Shown in pieces: positions 19,501 through 30,600 of a stretch of DNA of 64,000 nt. Positions within the stretch are counted from its first letter, which is position 1. Each line of letters begins with the position of its first letter. The stretch covers positions 2,358,001 through 2,422,000 of the forward strand of contig JAJEKV010000026.1 in the NCBI GenBank assembly GCA_021234155.1, written 5' to 3'. The stretch comes from Isoetes taiwanensis. Taxonomy: Eukaryota; Streptophyta; Lycopodiopsida; Isoetales; Isoetaceae. The notes beneath the pieces were generated by a model that was not told the DNA's origin, did not search any database, and was given only the letters and a program-made list of their open reading frames with translations. The position numbers and the translations under genes were made by a program.

Positions 19501-22500
19501 AGGTAGCATGCTAACAAATTGTACAATGGTACATATCAATGGAAAAGCTGGTATAAATCACAAAAGCACCAAGGGGCATTCATTAGGCTAGGGTAAATGA
19601 GAAAGATAATTGGCCCACTCATTTTGCGGGCGTGGAATCCAAACAGAATCAAGGGAGATGGAGAAATGAAAATAGAAGAGAAAAATCTCGAGGGCGAGAA
19701 ATTGGAGGATAGTCAAAGAAGATGAACCGCATTTGCAGGAATCAAGGTGATATTGACGTTACCTCCTCGAACTGAAGCAGAACAAGCCAAAGCCAAGGGT
19801 ATGGCATCGTAGAGGAGAGCAATAATTAACCACTCCAACCAAAAGCACTAGCATCAAAGCCACAACCAAGGGGAGTTTGGACTTTGTTGACGTATGAACT
19901 AACTGTTGAAAGTGAGAGATTTTTTTTACCAATTTTCATATGTACACAAACGATGGGGAATTTTTTGGGACTGTTTACATATGTATTTGGGGTAAATTGC
20001 ATATGGAGGGGTTCAAATCTGACTTTCTCTGTATACGAGGGGCAGTTTTCACTACCCTGTGCATGCAAAGGACATATCCCCTTTATATATAAGTGCATCC
20101 CCAGGCCTATGATTGCCTTTGGGGAGATGAGTAGAAGAGAGAGAACAAAAATACAAAGAACAAACAACAGATTTCCAAAGGAGAATTTTCGAGCGAGATA
20201 AAATGGATAAAGTAATAGGAGCATAAAGCGTTGATGAGGTGATAAGAAAAAGAGTCAATATCAAGATGAAGGGGCCAAACATAAAGTGGACGGACTACAA
20301 AAAAAGCCTGAAGGAAGTTAAGAGGAAAGAAGAAAGAACAATGGAGGGTAAATGATAAAACCTATGGCTTCTTTGACAAAAGGACCACCACCATGGAAGA
20401 TGCATCCAAAAGAAAGAAAAAAAAGGACAGCGTGAAGAATAGAATAGAAGGGATATTTAACATCCATGAAGACTAAAAGGCCTTGAAAGTCATGTTTTCA
20501 CAATCAATCAAAATTGCTACTTCAAAACAATACAATACTTGATACCATGACTTTATGAAGATTGGCCTAAAGAAATCTTTGGTCCTTGTCATGGAACAAG
20601 GATTGCAAAAGCATAAAGAAATACATGTTTCCTTACCATAGAAATGATAGAATTCCTTGAAGACCTCTGATCGGATTTTTGTCACAGAGAGCTTCAAACA
20701 TCTGAGGAGCAAGTTTTGTAGAAGAGCAAAACGTTGATGCATAGCCAAAGCCAAAGCGTCTCCTCCATGGCAAAAGTTTTTTGATTGGGAATGATCCCTT
20801 GATTCGCCCACCAATGCAAAAAAATGACATGTTTGCTGTTGAAATGCCTGTCTATTCAAGAAATCTAAATATGTAATGTGTACAGTTTAGTGGGTTGTGT
20901 GTTTGGTAGATTTACAGTGTTTGGCGAGTCCGGTCACATCAAAATGTAATTTTTTTCTTTGCCTTGACAGAAAAATTTACGTACCTCCTGAACTCACTGC
21001 TTAAACCTGAGAAAGCATATTATATAACCCCCTGTTCTTGATTTTGATGCTTGTAAGGGATTGTTTATTTGCCTGCATTACTCTGTAATGTTCCAATTTA
21101 TAGTAACTTTAGTCTCAGTTTCTCGCGAGTATTTCAGAGTTTAGCTTTGCTGGCTATGGCGGAAGCAGGAATCATGCTCAGGCCCAAGAAAGCGATGTTA
21201 GTTTGAGACAGATTGAAAGCATTACAACATTTTTTTTTATGCCGAGAGACCTGTCTTATTTTGTCGCAGGTGGTTATGGGTACGTCTGATACCAATCTGG
21301 ATTAGCAGCCTTTTTCCTGTGTTCCTTATGCCTCAAGATTTGTGTGGTTTGCGCCCTACTTGGCTTTTTTCCATTGCAATACAAAGGGTCGAATAAGAAG
21401 CCCCTGTCGGATTCGAGCTTGGATTTTGCATGGGTGATCTAGTTTCGCGGATTTTGTAGAAGGATAAACTTGATTTGGATTGGCAATGCAGGTAATATCC
21501 TGTAAAATCCTACCCACATTTTCATTTTTTTGTGCAGCTTGAGATGAATGAATGATTCTGTTGAGGTGGTGTATGATTAATCATGCTCTGTTACATACAT
21601 GCATTCCATTGTGCGAGAATTATGATTTCGTACAAATAATGCTTTGTAGCGTAGATCGGCTTCTTCACGATTGATGTGATATTTTTCTGTGCAACATTGT
21701 AACGGAAACAGAGTGAGCAAAACCCAACCCATTCTGTTCTTTCTTTGGTTGTGCCCGTTTTATATGAAGAATCCACCTAACCAATTAGCGATTATTTCTT
21801 ATTTGTAGATAGAAACAGATATGGATTTGGATAAGATCAATTGGGTTTAGCAGATGAGCATCACCCAATGTGAAAAATTGAAGAACAAAGCCAGAAAAAT
21901 GGATAGGAACGCCATTTCTTGCGAAAAAAATGCTCAGTCTGACTCTGATTTTTCTTGGCTTGGTCCAATCTGCCCATTCTTCAAGGATTATACCCAAAAC
22001 CCATCTTCAAATTCTTCAAACAGATGACATAATATACAATTTCCACCAAGCCAAGCACCGTTTCCACGCGATTCAACAAATCTAACGACAGATCCAATTC
22101 AACAAATCCAACGACAGTATCAAGTATATATTCATTTTCTAAAGAATTGAAGAGAAGGGCGTTGGAATGGATGTGACAACCGATTAGCTGGTTTCATAAT
22201 GGCTGCCCAACAGCAGGAGCCACTGCCAATTTACACCGTATACTAAGTTTGGAGCAGTCATTGGTATATTCCTGGCATATACCTAAAATATGCCATAAAC
22301 CCACATGGACAAGGGCTTGCCTCCCTAGGGGCAACCCAAAAAAATTCATAGTTGTTTGAAATGTAGTCGGAACCGGAACAATATTTGGAATGCCATTCCC
22401 AGTAGCCATGAAAAGGGCTTAGATTCAATCGAACATGAGTTGGAGTTCGATTTGCCATCAAAATTCTGCTTCATACCTTTTGAGGTTGTCTACGATTGCA

Positions 22501-23030
22501 CTTTTTTGGCTTGACCAAAACGCTCATTTTTAGCTTCGATGGCTTTTTATTAGCCCAACTACTAGAACCATCCTCACCTCACCGCTCATTAAATTCCTCC
22601 ACTTACTTCATCATCGAATTCAAAATGGTCTTTCTATCTATCATTCCTGGTTTTCCAGGACACATTTGTCATTTGAACAGGACACTTCATTTTACTGGCC
22701 CCCTCTGATATGGCACAGATCCAAACCACACAATCTACGAAATCCTTGGCTGAGATATACGCAACGTCAATGGGGGACAGGTAAAATGAATTCTACCCAG
22801 TGGAATTTTCTTTTAACCTTTTTCCTCCCTTTTGGGAGTTCCCATACATCACACCCTGTTTGATTTGTTGGAATCGCCTGGCTACGTGGCAGCGATGAGA
22901 TGGTAGCTTTGTGGCTAGAAGCTACAATGTTGGCATTCCCTTTCTTGGGGATACCCACCCTTTTACAAGGTTTTTAAATCTTAGGCCAATTTTATTCTAC
23001 GTTTTTTTCCCACATCCGTCCACATGTCCA
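19501..23030. other. Intergenic, nothing recognised
   Basis: The longest frames (up to 132 aa, minus strand 19826-20224) are hydrophobic, low in complexity and unrelated to known families. No RNA gene or element boundary is visible. Confidence 0.35.
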
Positions 23031-23039
23031 ACTTTATCT

Positions 23040-23296
23040 GCACTACATTGGCTAGTTTTCATTGTGCTCTTAGGTTGTTTCTTATTTAATGTGAATTTCT
23101 TGGTGCTTTTAGCAGACATTAGTTCTTTTTTTGCTATTTCTTTAGTATTTTGTCACGGAGCTTAGTCCCCATGCCATGTTTTGTTTGGGCTTAGGCCTTT
23201 TATTTTGTTGGGGGTCATGCCCTCCTTCTTTGTTTTGGTCCCATAACCCGATTGGGTTCTCGTGGACGATAAAAAATCTTATCTTATCTTATCTTA
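23040..23296 (+). mobile_element. LINE 3' end fragment
   Basis: The segment is T-rich with TTTTGTTTGGGCTTAGGCC and ends TCGTGGACGATAAAAAATCT followed by (TCTTA)n. A GGACGATAA-type end followed by a short tandem repeat is typical of the 3' terminus of plant LINEs. A second such tail, with a different terminal microrepeat, is at 36780-36945. Confidence 0.45.
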
Positions 23297-23900
23297 ATTG
23301 TTTCTTTATGTTTTTTTTAGCCTTTGTTTTTCGATCCCTTCTTTGGAGAGATCACATGCCTGCATGGCAATGACGAGGTGGTGGACGCATCGCCCTACCA
23401 AACCAGCGTTAGCTATTTTCCATCCACACCTTCCACTGCATCTAGCTCCGTGGCTAGATGCCTTGACAGTGGCATGCCCTTGTTCAGTTCAGGGGGTGAT
23501 CATTTTAAAGCATCCCTTTGATAAGTGCTAGCTTGACCTTTTTTTTTTTTTTTTTTTTTTGAAAGCAAGAGATGGTTTTGTCATTAATTATAGAATCTCA
23601 AGAGACATAGCATGAATGTGCTTTATAGAGAAGCACATGAGAAAAAGATGATCAGCATAGAGCTTCATATTAGAGTTATGAGCTCTAGCACAAAATAGAA
23701 GAACAGAATGTTAACAAAAAAGTGCCAATAGACAATAAGCTCCCAAATATGAACAGTTCGATGAAGCCCCAAATAAACGAAACTGAAGCTCTGTATAAGC
23801 CGAAAACACCTGCAAAAAGTATAGTCTTTCCCAAAAATAAACCAGATGAAGATTAGATAAGAGCAGAGGCATATTTAGGAAAAGGCTGAAGATGTGAGGA

Positions 23901-24512
23901 TCATTGATCAGAGAAGAAGATGTCATTGAAATAGGCATTGAATGGGTCTGTGGATCCGAAGTAGTACTGATTTGGACCCCAATTGTTTGTGTAGAAGAGC
24001 CGAAATTTGTCCTTGTCCTCCAGAAGTATTAGAAGGGAACCATACAGATCGGCTAGGAGTTTATGATTGTAATACATGGTTCTGTATCTGATCAACTGCC
24101 TTTCTGTGAGGATGAGATTATTACTGGCCAGAAAAGCCCAAAGACAGTGGATCTGTACCACTTCCCTGCAGAATATGGATGCCCATAGATCTTCACTCTC
24201 TTTCAGATATCTGTTGTGTCCTTTCTTCATGAGGAAGGATTCCATGGAAGTAGCCAAATCATTCTTCATGACCTCATCTTTGGAACCTTGGCTATAAGGC
24301 GAGACGTCATCAAATTTCCGAGCTCCCTCTCCACGCAAAAAGTTAAGATATTCTAGAATCATCCGAGAGAAAAGCATTAGAATCCACGACATTAAGATTG
24401 GAAGCAAATAAATTATAGTGACCCCTAAAAGCGCCATGATTCTCCCAGTTCCTGTCATTGTTAGCTCCAATATTTTTGTTTTTATGAGCAGTGGCAATAA
24501 TCTCAAAGTCAA
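23901..24512 (-). CDS. Unrecognised 3'-terminal ORF of the LINE
   Basis: A frame downstream of the ORF2 zinc-finger region encodes an acidic and aromatic-rich segment (residues 60-203; LRGEGARKFDDVSPYSQG, WGPNQYYFGSTDPF). It lies before the 3' UTR and poly-A and overlaps the previous frame at 24343-24512, so it is probably the frameshifted C-terminus of ORF2, not a separate gene. It does not resemble RNase H, the usual C-terminal domain in this position. No function is assigned. Confidence 0.35.
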   Translation of the reverse strand: MTLRLLPLLIKTKILELTMTGTGRIMALLGVTIIYLLPILMSWILMLFSRMILEYLNFLRGEGARKFDDVSPYSQGSKDEVMKNDLATSMESFLMKKGHNRYLKESEDLWASIFCREVVQIHCLWAFLASNNLILTERQLIRYRTMYYNHKLLADLYGSLLILLEDKDKFRLFYTNNWGPNQYYFGSTDPFNAYFNDIFFSDQ

Positions 24513-25006
24513 ATTGGAAATTCATCTTAATCCAGAAAATAGAGGGCCTTTTCTTTCCAAACAAAACACGGTTTCTAGCTTTCCAAATATTCCAAAGAGC
24601 AATGAAAATGACTGTGTTTTTGAAGCTATCATTTTTTTGGATGAAAGAGAAAATTCCCATCATACAAAATACCAAATTTATCAGCAATCCAATTCCAGAA
24701 ACCAGTCAACTTGTCACAGCTAAAGATATGAATCATATCTTCATCAGCATTACATCTTAGAGGACAATTAGCCATAATATTTGGATATCTCTTAGACATA
24801 GAATGTAAATTATTAAGACTGCCATTAGCAACAAGCCATATGAAATAGGAGATTTTAGGAGGGCAATAGGAGTTCCAAACATTCTTGAAAAGAACTTTAA
24901 GCTGATCATGATTGATACCCCATTTAGCCATTGCCTTGCTGTCAATAGGACCAGAGGCTATGGCAGTGTACACATTTTTCACTTTATAATCAAATTTACC
25001 ATTCAA
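24343..25006 (-). pseudogene. Frameshifted continuation of LINE ORF2 (zf-RVT region)
   Basis: Two frames continue ORF2 after its in-frame stop at 24996. The first (25006-24629) has the reverse-transcriptase-associated zinc-binding pattern NVWNSYCPPKISYFIWLV ... CPLRCNADEDMIHIFSCD. The second (24687-24343) has IALWNIWKARNRVLFGKK, the usual sequence after that domain in plant LINEs. The frame changes show single-base indels after insertion. Confidence 0.75.
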
Positions 25007-28000
25007 AGACCAAATACCTTTTCGAGTTAGGGGAAAGATTAGAAAGGAAAGGCCTGATAAGAGAATAGACCTTTCTATCAGAAGAGGTACCCCTAATAAT
25101 GTTTTTTAAAGCAGTCCAAGAGATAATTCTATCTCCAACAAACAGATCTCTGATAAAGTAAAGCCCAGCATCATGCCATTTCTTACAAATTTTGGGATGC
25201 TTAATGGCCAGAAAAGTGGAGTTATGATCAGCTAAGATAGGGCTCCAAAAAATAGGCATGTCACAATGAAGCATATCAGCAGAGATGAACTGAAAATGCT
25301 GAGAAATGGAATTCCAAGCTTTAATCATATTGCTCATAAGAGGAGAAGTGTTTGGAGCAGTTTTCAGATGAATGAAAGCAGAATTAGGCAATAAGTGCTG
25401 AATAGATGGGTGACCAGAAGGACGACTTTGATTGATCCAGAATCTGACAAATTTGTAGGCTGGAGATTGATTTCCATAAATAGCCTTCCAGACAAATTTA
25501 CCTGCAAGAGATTGAGCTTGGAGGAAGAGATTTTTGCAACCAAGACCTCCAATACTTTTTGGTTTACAAATGGAATTCCAATTTACTAGATGACTACCTT
25601 TCCAAATGAAATTCCTGATAATTTTTTCTAGCTCCATGTAAACACATTTAGGTGCAACAAGAGCAGTGGAGAAGTAGACATGAGAACTTGCAAGGACAGA
25701 ATTTGCTATAATGGTCCTACCAGCAAGAGAGAGATAATTCCTGTAGTTATTCAGCTTTTTCTTTATTCTTTGAATAATAGGATCCCAAAGACCTTTTAAG
25801 CTATGATCTAAAGATAAAGGCATCCCCAACAGTTTAGTAGCTTGATCAGATGGGAGAACATTAATACCAAGCAATTGGTGATCAGGAATGTCTCCTACAA
25901 TAAGGCTTTTGTTGATATTAAGATAGATACCAGAAACAGCTGAAAATTTATTGATAACTTTAAGGAAGCAATCAATATTGGCCAGATCAGCATAAAGGAA
26001 AGAGAAGGTGTCATCAGCATATTGAAGCATAGTAAGATGATCATCTGAGTCTGGAAGCTTGAGGCCTCTGATTAAGCCATTGTCCTGATAATGGGAAATG
26101 ACTTTGGATAAAAGTTCAGCTGCTACCAGGAACAGATATGGGGCAAGAGGACAACCTTGCCTAACACCACAAGATAAGGAGAAGAATCCTGAAGGCACAC
26201 CATTAATAAGAACAGCAGACTTAGATCTCAGATTTAGACCAAGAATAAGATTAATAAGCTTGGGATGGAAACCAAGTTTGACCATAGCAAACTCTAGGAA
26301 ATCCCATCTAACTGAATCAAAGGCTCTTTTGAAGTCCAGCTTGAGAAGAATGCAATTTTGATTAGAAATTTTATTCCAGTGCAAACCCTCCATAGCAGCC
26401 ACATAATTATCAAGAATATATCTATTAGGAAGAAAGGCTGATTGACTTGGACTAATATTTCTCTGCAAGAAGCTGTTAATTCTGAGAGCAATGATTTTGG
26501 CACACAACTTGTAAGTAGTATTGGTAAGAGAAATGGGCCTCCAATCTTGGAATTTATAGGGATGATCAACTTTCGGAATCAAAGAGATGAAACCACTAGC
26601 AATGGAGGTCTGAAGGTAACCATTATTCCAAAATTCATGAACCATGGAGGTAAGATCAAGTTTGATAATATCCCAGAACTTAATATAGAATTCAGCAGGT
26701 AAGCCATCTGGACCAGGAGATTTACCCTTACTGAAAGAAGACAGAGTGGAAAGAATTTCTTGTTGAGAAGGAGGAGTAACCATGGAATCATTCATCACTT
26801 CAGGAGCAGATGGCAATATATTATTCACTATGTCTTTAAAATCATTTGCCTCTCCCAAGTCATTAGGTGGAATAGGTTTGTTTTGAAAGATATCCATATA
26901 TTTATGCTTGAAAAAAGTGGCAATGTCAGGAGGAGAAGACTGCATAGTACCATTGTCATCAATGACCTCAGATATAGAATTTCTCAACACTCTACTCTTA
27001 GCTACCCTAAAGAAAAATTTAGAGCTATCAGAGTCCATTTTATTGATGTACTTTATCTTACATCTGATAGCAGAGCCCTTGGCCTCAATCTCTTCAATGC
27101 TTCTAATTTTTCTTTCCAAAATTTCCTCACCTATCTGCAGATTTAGATTTGTAGGATCCTGCTGAAGTAAGGATCTGATATCTTTCATGAATTTTAGCAG
27201 TTGATTTCTTTCCTCACAACAATGAAGGTGCATGTTTTTAGACCATGTTTTAATCCAAGACTTCACAGCTTTAATTTTAGAGTAGAATGTATTCTTATGC
27301 TGCATATTACCAATATTAGCATCCAAATTATTCATTCTCTCAGTTAGATCCTCATAGAAGGCAACAAATTGAGAGCAGAAGTTCTCATTGTCTAAAAGAG
27401 AGATATTGAATTTGTAGGGAGTACTTCCTTGCCTCTGGATTTTTGTGACATGAGAAGTGTGAAGGAACTGAGGTTGATGATCAGAGATGGAGGTTCCTTC
27501 ATCACTAGAAACATAGCTATTGTCCCAGAAGGAGGTGGCAGGGTTGGACACATAGAATCTATCCAAGGTGCAGTACACACGGGCTTTGTCTTTCTGTTTA
27601 TTGGACCAGGTATAAGTAGCAGTGGAGGATGGGATGTAAATCAGACCATTGTCATTTAGAAGAGAATCCCAGGCCAGTTTTTCAGATCTAGTCATATTGA
27701 TCTTATTCCCTGACTTTAATTCCCAGGAGGGTGTATTGTTAAAGTCACCAGCAAGGATCCAATTATCCAAATTTTGGGTGCATAGCCATGAATTAATCTC
27801 ATTCCAAACAGGTTCTCTTTCACTTGGAGAAGTAGGAGCATAGACATTGACAACCCCAAAGATGGAATTGGAGATGGAAAGAATGACAGCTTGCCAAGTT
27901 TTAGAGGGACCATTATGAATAGTGATGTGAGTGATATCACTTTTCCATATTATGGCAAGACCACCACTAGTTCCAACAGACTCAATCCAAACAGAGGAGG

Positions 28001-28163
28001 AGTTTGGGAGGATCCATTCACCTAGATTGCTACATTCAAAAGTTGGCAACTTAAGCTCTTGAAGAAGAATTATGTCAGCATTGTATAATTTGATCTGAGC
28101 AATGGCTCGTCTCCTTTTTAGAGGACCTTTGATGCCTCTAAGGTTCCAGGATAAAATCTTCAT
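24996..28163 (-). CDS. LINE ORF2: endonuclease-reverse transcriptase
   Basis: This 1055-aa frame starts at ATG 28163 (MKILSWNLRG). The reading frame extends two codons further upstream only through a non-ATG codon. Residues 1-230 are an apurinic-type endonuclease: SWNLRG, LLQELK, LAGDFNN, and SDHQP near the end of the domain. Residues about 430-760 are a non-LTR reverse transcriptase: SPGPDGLP, WRPISLTNTTYKL, LDFKRAFDSV, GVRQGCPLAP and the catalytic YADD near residue 714 (bases 26008-26022). The C-terminal part is cut by a frameshift near 25000, where the homologous sequence continues in another frame. Its products would nick target DNA and copy the element RNA at the site. It is catalytically plausible except for the truncated end. 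Confidence 0.92.
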   Translation of the reverse strand: MKILSWNLRGIKGPLKRRRAIAQIKLYNADIILLQELKLPTFECSNLGEWILPNSSSVWIESVGTSGGLAIIWKSDITHITIHNGPSKTWQAVILSISNSIFGVVNVYAPTSPSEREPVWNEINSWLCTQNLDNWILAGDFNNTPSWELKSGNKINMTRSEKLAWDSLLNDNGLIYIPSSTATYTWSNKQKDKARVYCTLDRFYVSNPATSFWDNSYVSSDEGTSISDHQPQFLHTSHVTKIQRQGSTPYKFNISLLDNENFCSQFVAFYEDLTERMNNLDANIGNMQHKNTFYSKIKAVKSWIKTWSKNMHLHCCEERNQLLKFMKDIRSLLQQDPTNLNLQIGEEILERKIRSIEEIEAKGSAIRCKIKYINKMDSDSSKFFFRVAKSRVLRNSISEVIDDNGTMQSSPPDIATFFKHKYMDIFQNKPIPPNDLGEANDFKDIVNNILPSAPEVMNDSMVTPPSQQEILSTLSSFSKGKSPGPDGLPAEFYIKFWDIIKLDLTSMVHEFWNNGYLQTSIASGFISLIPKVDHPYKFQDWRPISLTNTTYKLCAKIIALRINSFLQRNISPSQSAFLPNRYILDNYVAAMEGLHWNKISNQNCILLKLDFKRAFDSVRWDFLEFAMVKLGFHPKLINLILGLNLRSKSAVLINGVPSGFFSLSCGVRQGCPLAPYLFLVAAELLSKVISHYQDNGLIRGLKLPDSDDHLTMLQYADDTFSFLYADLANIDCFLKVINKFSAVSGIYLNINKSLIVGDIPDHQLLGINVLPSDQATKLLGMPLSLDHSLKGLWDPIIQRIKKKLNNYRNYLSLAGRTIIANSVLASSHVYFSTALVAPKCVYMELEKIIRNFIWKGSHLVNWNSICKPKSIGGLGCKNLFLQAQSLAGKFVWKAIYGNQSPAYKFVRFWINQSRPSGHPSIQHLLPNSAFIHLKTAPNTSPLMSNMIKAWNSISQHFQFISADMLHCDMPIFWSPILADHNSTFLAIKHPKICKKWHDAGLYFIRDLFVGDRIISWTALKNIIRGTSSDRKVYSLIRPFLSNLSPNSKRYLVFEW

Positions 28164-28193
28164 ATCCAAAGAGAAAAAGGGGAAACAGGGAAG

Positions 28194-30443
28194 TCAAATT
28201 CTGGATATTTTAGATTTCTTTTTACTCCTGGTATTTTGGGCAGGGGTCTTATTCATACCTGATAGGGCCTTCCCTATGTTATTCCTGGCTTTTTTAGCAT
28301 GTTTCTTACTAGGAAGATCAACATCAGGCTTAACTGTGTTATCAATAAGATAATCCTCCTTACTCCAATTTTCTTTATCATTGACATAATCTTCACAATC
28401 ACTACTATCAGAGCAACCACCAGGATAAAAGTGAAACATAGAGTTATTATCAAGAGTATTTAATAAGATAGAATCTAGTACTTGCCTTGAATTTTCTTGA
28501 AGCTCCATTTGTTCTTGTTTATCCTCTGGGGTCTCAGGAACAAAATCAGAAGTAGCTATCCCATTGAGCTCAGTATCCTTAGAGAGACCTTGATCTGCTG
28601 TGTCTTGAACCATTTGCATTTGCAAGGAAGCTAGCTGATCAGCCACCTTACTAGATATTCTTGGAGGACTGAAAGGTTCTTCCACAATTGGTGAGTCCAG
28701 ATCAATGAGGGATGGGAGAGAGGACTGAATGGGAGGAGTGAGTGAAATAAAATTATATGCTATGGCAGTCTCAGAAGGATGTGATGGTGGAATGGCAGGT
28801 GAAGGTAAACATTCTCTGCTCTTATCTAAATCTAAATCTAGATTATTGTTTAGGTCAGATAATACCTGAAAAGGGTTTTGGCAGTCGATATGCAAATCAG
28901 CTTGATCAGTTTGATGTTGAGTCTGCTTATCTTGATGTTGCTGATTATCTTGATGTTGCTGACTATCCATGTAGATACCATCATTGGTTTGAATTGTGGG
29001 TTTAGCCAAACCCATACCCAAACCATCAGTAGGCACATTAGAAGGTACTTTTGGCAGAGGCAGACTTGCTGAAATAGTGGAAGAAGTCTGTGAAATCCTT
29101 GGAGTAGGATTCATCTTTTGCTTAGCTTTGCCTTGAGATTTCATAGTTAATGACCCATCTTTGCTTATGTTTTTGATGGGGAAGTCCATTAAATTGTAGG
29201 AGCATTGACCCTTATCTTGACTTTTGGCATCCTTGATGATGTTTGTCAATGTCAAACATAGATCATGAGTGGTCTGTTTTGCTTTTTCTGGTATGACCCC
29301 TTTGACCAGAAGTTTTGGTTCCCCAATTGTAATTCCATTACTTCTCTTATATGAGAAGGAGTTGTCTTCATGACTTTTTTCTTTTGTTTTCAATTGTTCC
29401 CTTGCTGCTTTTTGTTTCTGAATCCTTCTGTAGCTGCCATTTACTTTTGTCCACTTGAAATTCTCATTTTCTGGCAATTTCTGAAATGTTTCCAACTCCT
29501 TGATGCTGTTCTCCTGAGTAACATCCCCATTGGATGACTTTTCCTTTATTTTACCTCCATTATTGTGAGGGGGATCCCCTGTTTTTTCACCTGCATTCAC
29601 ATTCAATCTGCTATCTTGCTGAAGTTCTGCTGAGGACTTACAATCTGAGTACCAGAAATGTCTTTGGAAACATTTTTGGCATTGAGAAGGCAATCCAGAC
29701 CATCTAAGAGCTAATGATGATTCTACTCCAAAGGCATCTTTAAAAGGGATTGAAAGAGGGATATCTTTGGACAGGTCTAACTGGACAAAGGCTCTTGGAG
29801 GTCTCGAAGGGGAGTATTCAGTAGAGATGTAGGTGCCAATTGAATTAAAGAGAAGCTTGAAGCAATCTTCATCCCAGTATATAGGATTAAGACCGAACAG
29901 GGATGTAGAAGCAATACAAAGATTATTCATCTGGTCTATATCAAGTTTCGGATGCCATTTCAGGAAGGTTAACTGTGAGGTCTCAAATGTCAAGGGACCA
30001 TAATTAAGAAAAAAGTTTGCTGATCTGGCATTCCCACATTCGATCATGATATAAGGGAAGTTGAGCCAGTAAACAGCCTGGATTATGATCCCTTTGTTTA
30101 GGTTAAGCAGATAACCCCATAATTTGTCAAGCTTAATACCACATTTTTGGACCTTAACTATGACAGCACATTGAGACAAGGCATCAATTTTAGAATGAAC
30201 AATCGGAAGATTGAGAGAAATACCGTCATAGAGTCTCATTTTTCTTTCTCGGAGGTAGGGGTGTCTAGTCCTTTGCAATCTGCCATCCAATTCTTCATCC
30301 GACTGTAATTCCTGGTGCCGCCTAGCAACTCCATAAGGCCGGGGAACTTGAGTGATTGGGTCGAGAGGATGCAGAATACCCCTATGATCAGGATCAGCAG
30401 ACAGATTATCCCAGAACGGGACTTTATGCGAGATAGGATCCAT
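28194..30443 (-). CDS. LINE ORF1: gag-like nucleic-acid-binding protein
   Basis: This 749-aa frame starts at ATG 30443 (MDPISHKVPFW). The N-terminal half (about residues 90-250) has the plant LINE gag-like (DUF4283-type) pattern WGYLLNLNKG, FPYIMIECGNA, PSRPPRAFVQLDL. It is followed by a short Cys/His cluster CQKCFQRHFWYSDC near residue 255, a zinc-knuckle-like motif with slightly unusual spacing. The C-terminal half is hydrophilic and low in complexity, with a Gln/His/Asp-rich stretch and a basic end (SKKKSKISR). It should bind element RNA in the ribonucleoprotein particle. It lies directly upstream of ORF2. Confidence 0.85.
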   Translation of the reverse strand: MDPISHKVPFWDNLSADPDHRGILHPLDPITQVPRPYGVARRHQELQSDEELDGRLQRTRHPYLRERKMRLYDGISLNLPIVHSKIDALSQCAVIVKVQKCGIKLDKLWGYLLNLNKGIIIQAVYWLNFPYIMIECGNARSANFFLNYGPLTFETSQLTFLKWHPKLDIDQMNNLCIASTSLFGLNPIYWDEDCFKLLFNSIGTYISTEYSPSRPPRAFVQLDLSKDIPLSIPFKDAFGVESSLALRWSGLPSQCQKCFQRHFWYSDCKSSAELQQDSRLNVNAGEKTGDPPHNNGGKIKEKSSNGDVTQENSIKELETFQKLPENENFKWTKVNGSYRRIQKQKAAREQLKTKEKSHEDNSFSYKRSNGITIGEPKLLVKGVIPEKAKQTTHDLCLTLTNIIKDAKSQDKGQCSYNLMDFPIKNISKDGSLTMKSQGKAKQKMNPTPRISQTSSTISASLPLPKVPSNVPTDGLGMGLAKPTIQTNDGIYMDSQQHQDNQQHQDKQTQHQTDQADLHIDCQNPFQVLSDLNNNLDLDLDKSRECLPSPAIPPSHPSETAIAYNFISLTPPIQSSLPSLIDLDSPIVEEPFSPPRISSKVADQLASLQMQMVQDTADQGLSKDTELNGIATSDFVPETPEDKQEQMELQENSRQVLDSILLNTLDNNSMFHFYPGGCSDSSDCEDYVNDKENWSKEDYLIDNTVKPDVDLPSKKHAKKARNNIGKALSGMNKTPAQNTRSKKKSKISRI

Positions 30444-30600
30444 TACAGAGTTGACTGGAAGCAAATTTTCAAAATTCCCGAAGAGGATGGTGTCCTGAGG
30501 CTTCTCTTGAAAGGAATTTAAGTTTTGGAGGACAGAGGCTCGCTCCAGCGGAAAGATTGGCGAAAGAGTGAAGAAAAGCTAAATTTTTAGGGTTTTCCGT

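Larger units (their letters stand above)
23539..30600 (-). mobile_element. L1-type LINE, nearly full length
   Basis: The minus strand carries ORF1 (30443-28194), ORF2 (28163-24996 plus frameshifted continuation) and a 3' poly-A tail, seen as 22 T at 23539-23560. ORF1 and ORF2 are separated by only 30 bases, the usual plant L1 layout. Most of the coding sequence is open, so insertion was fairly recent, but at least two frameshifts near the end of ORF2 suggest it is no longer active. The 5' end is not sharply defined. No target-site duplication could be matched between the poly-A flank and the 30.5-31.2 kb region. Confidence 0.85.
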
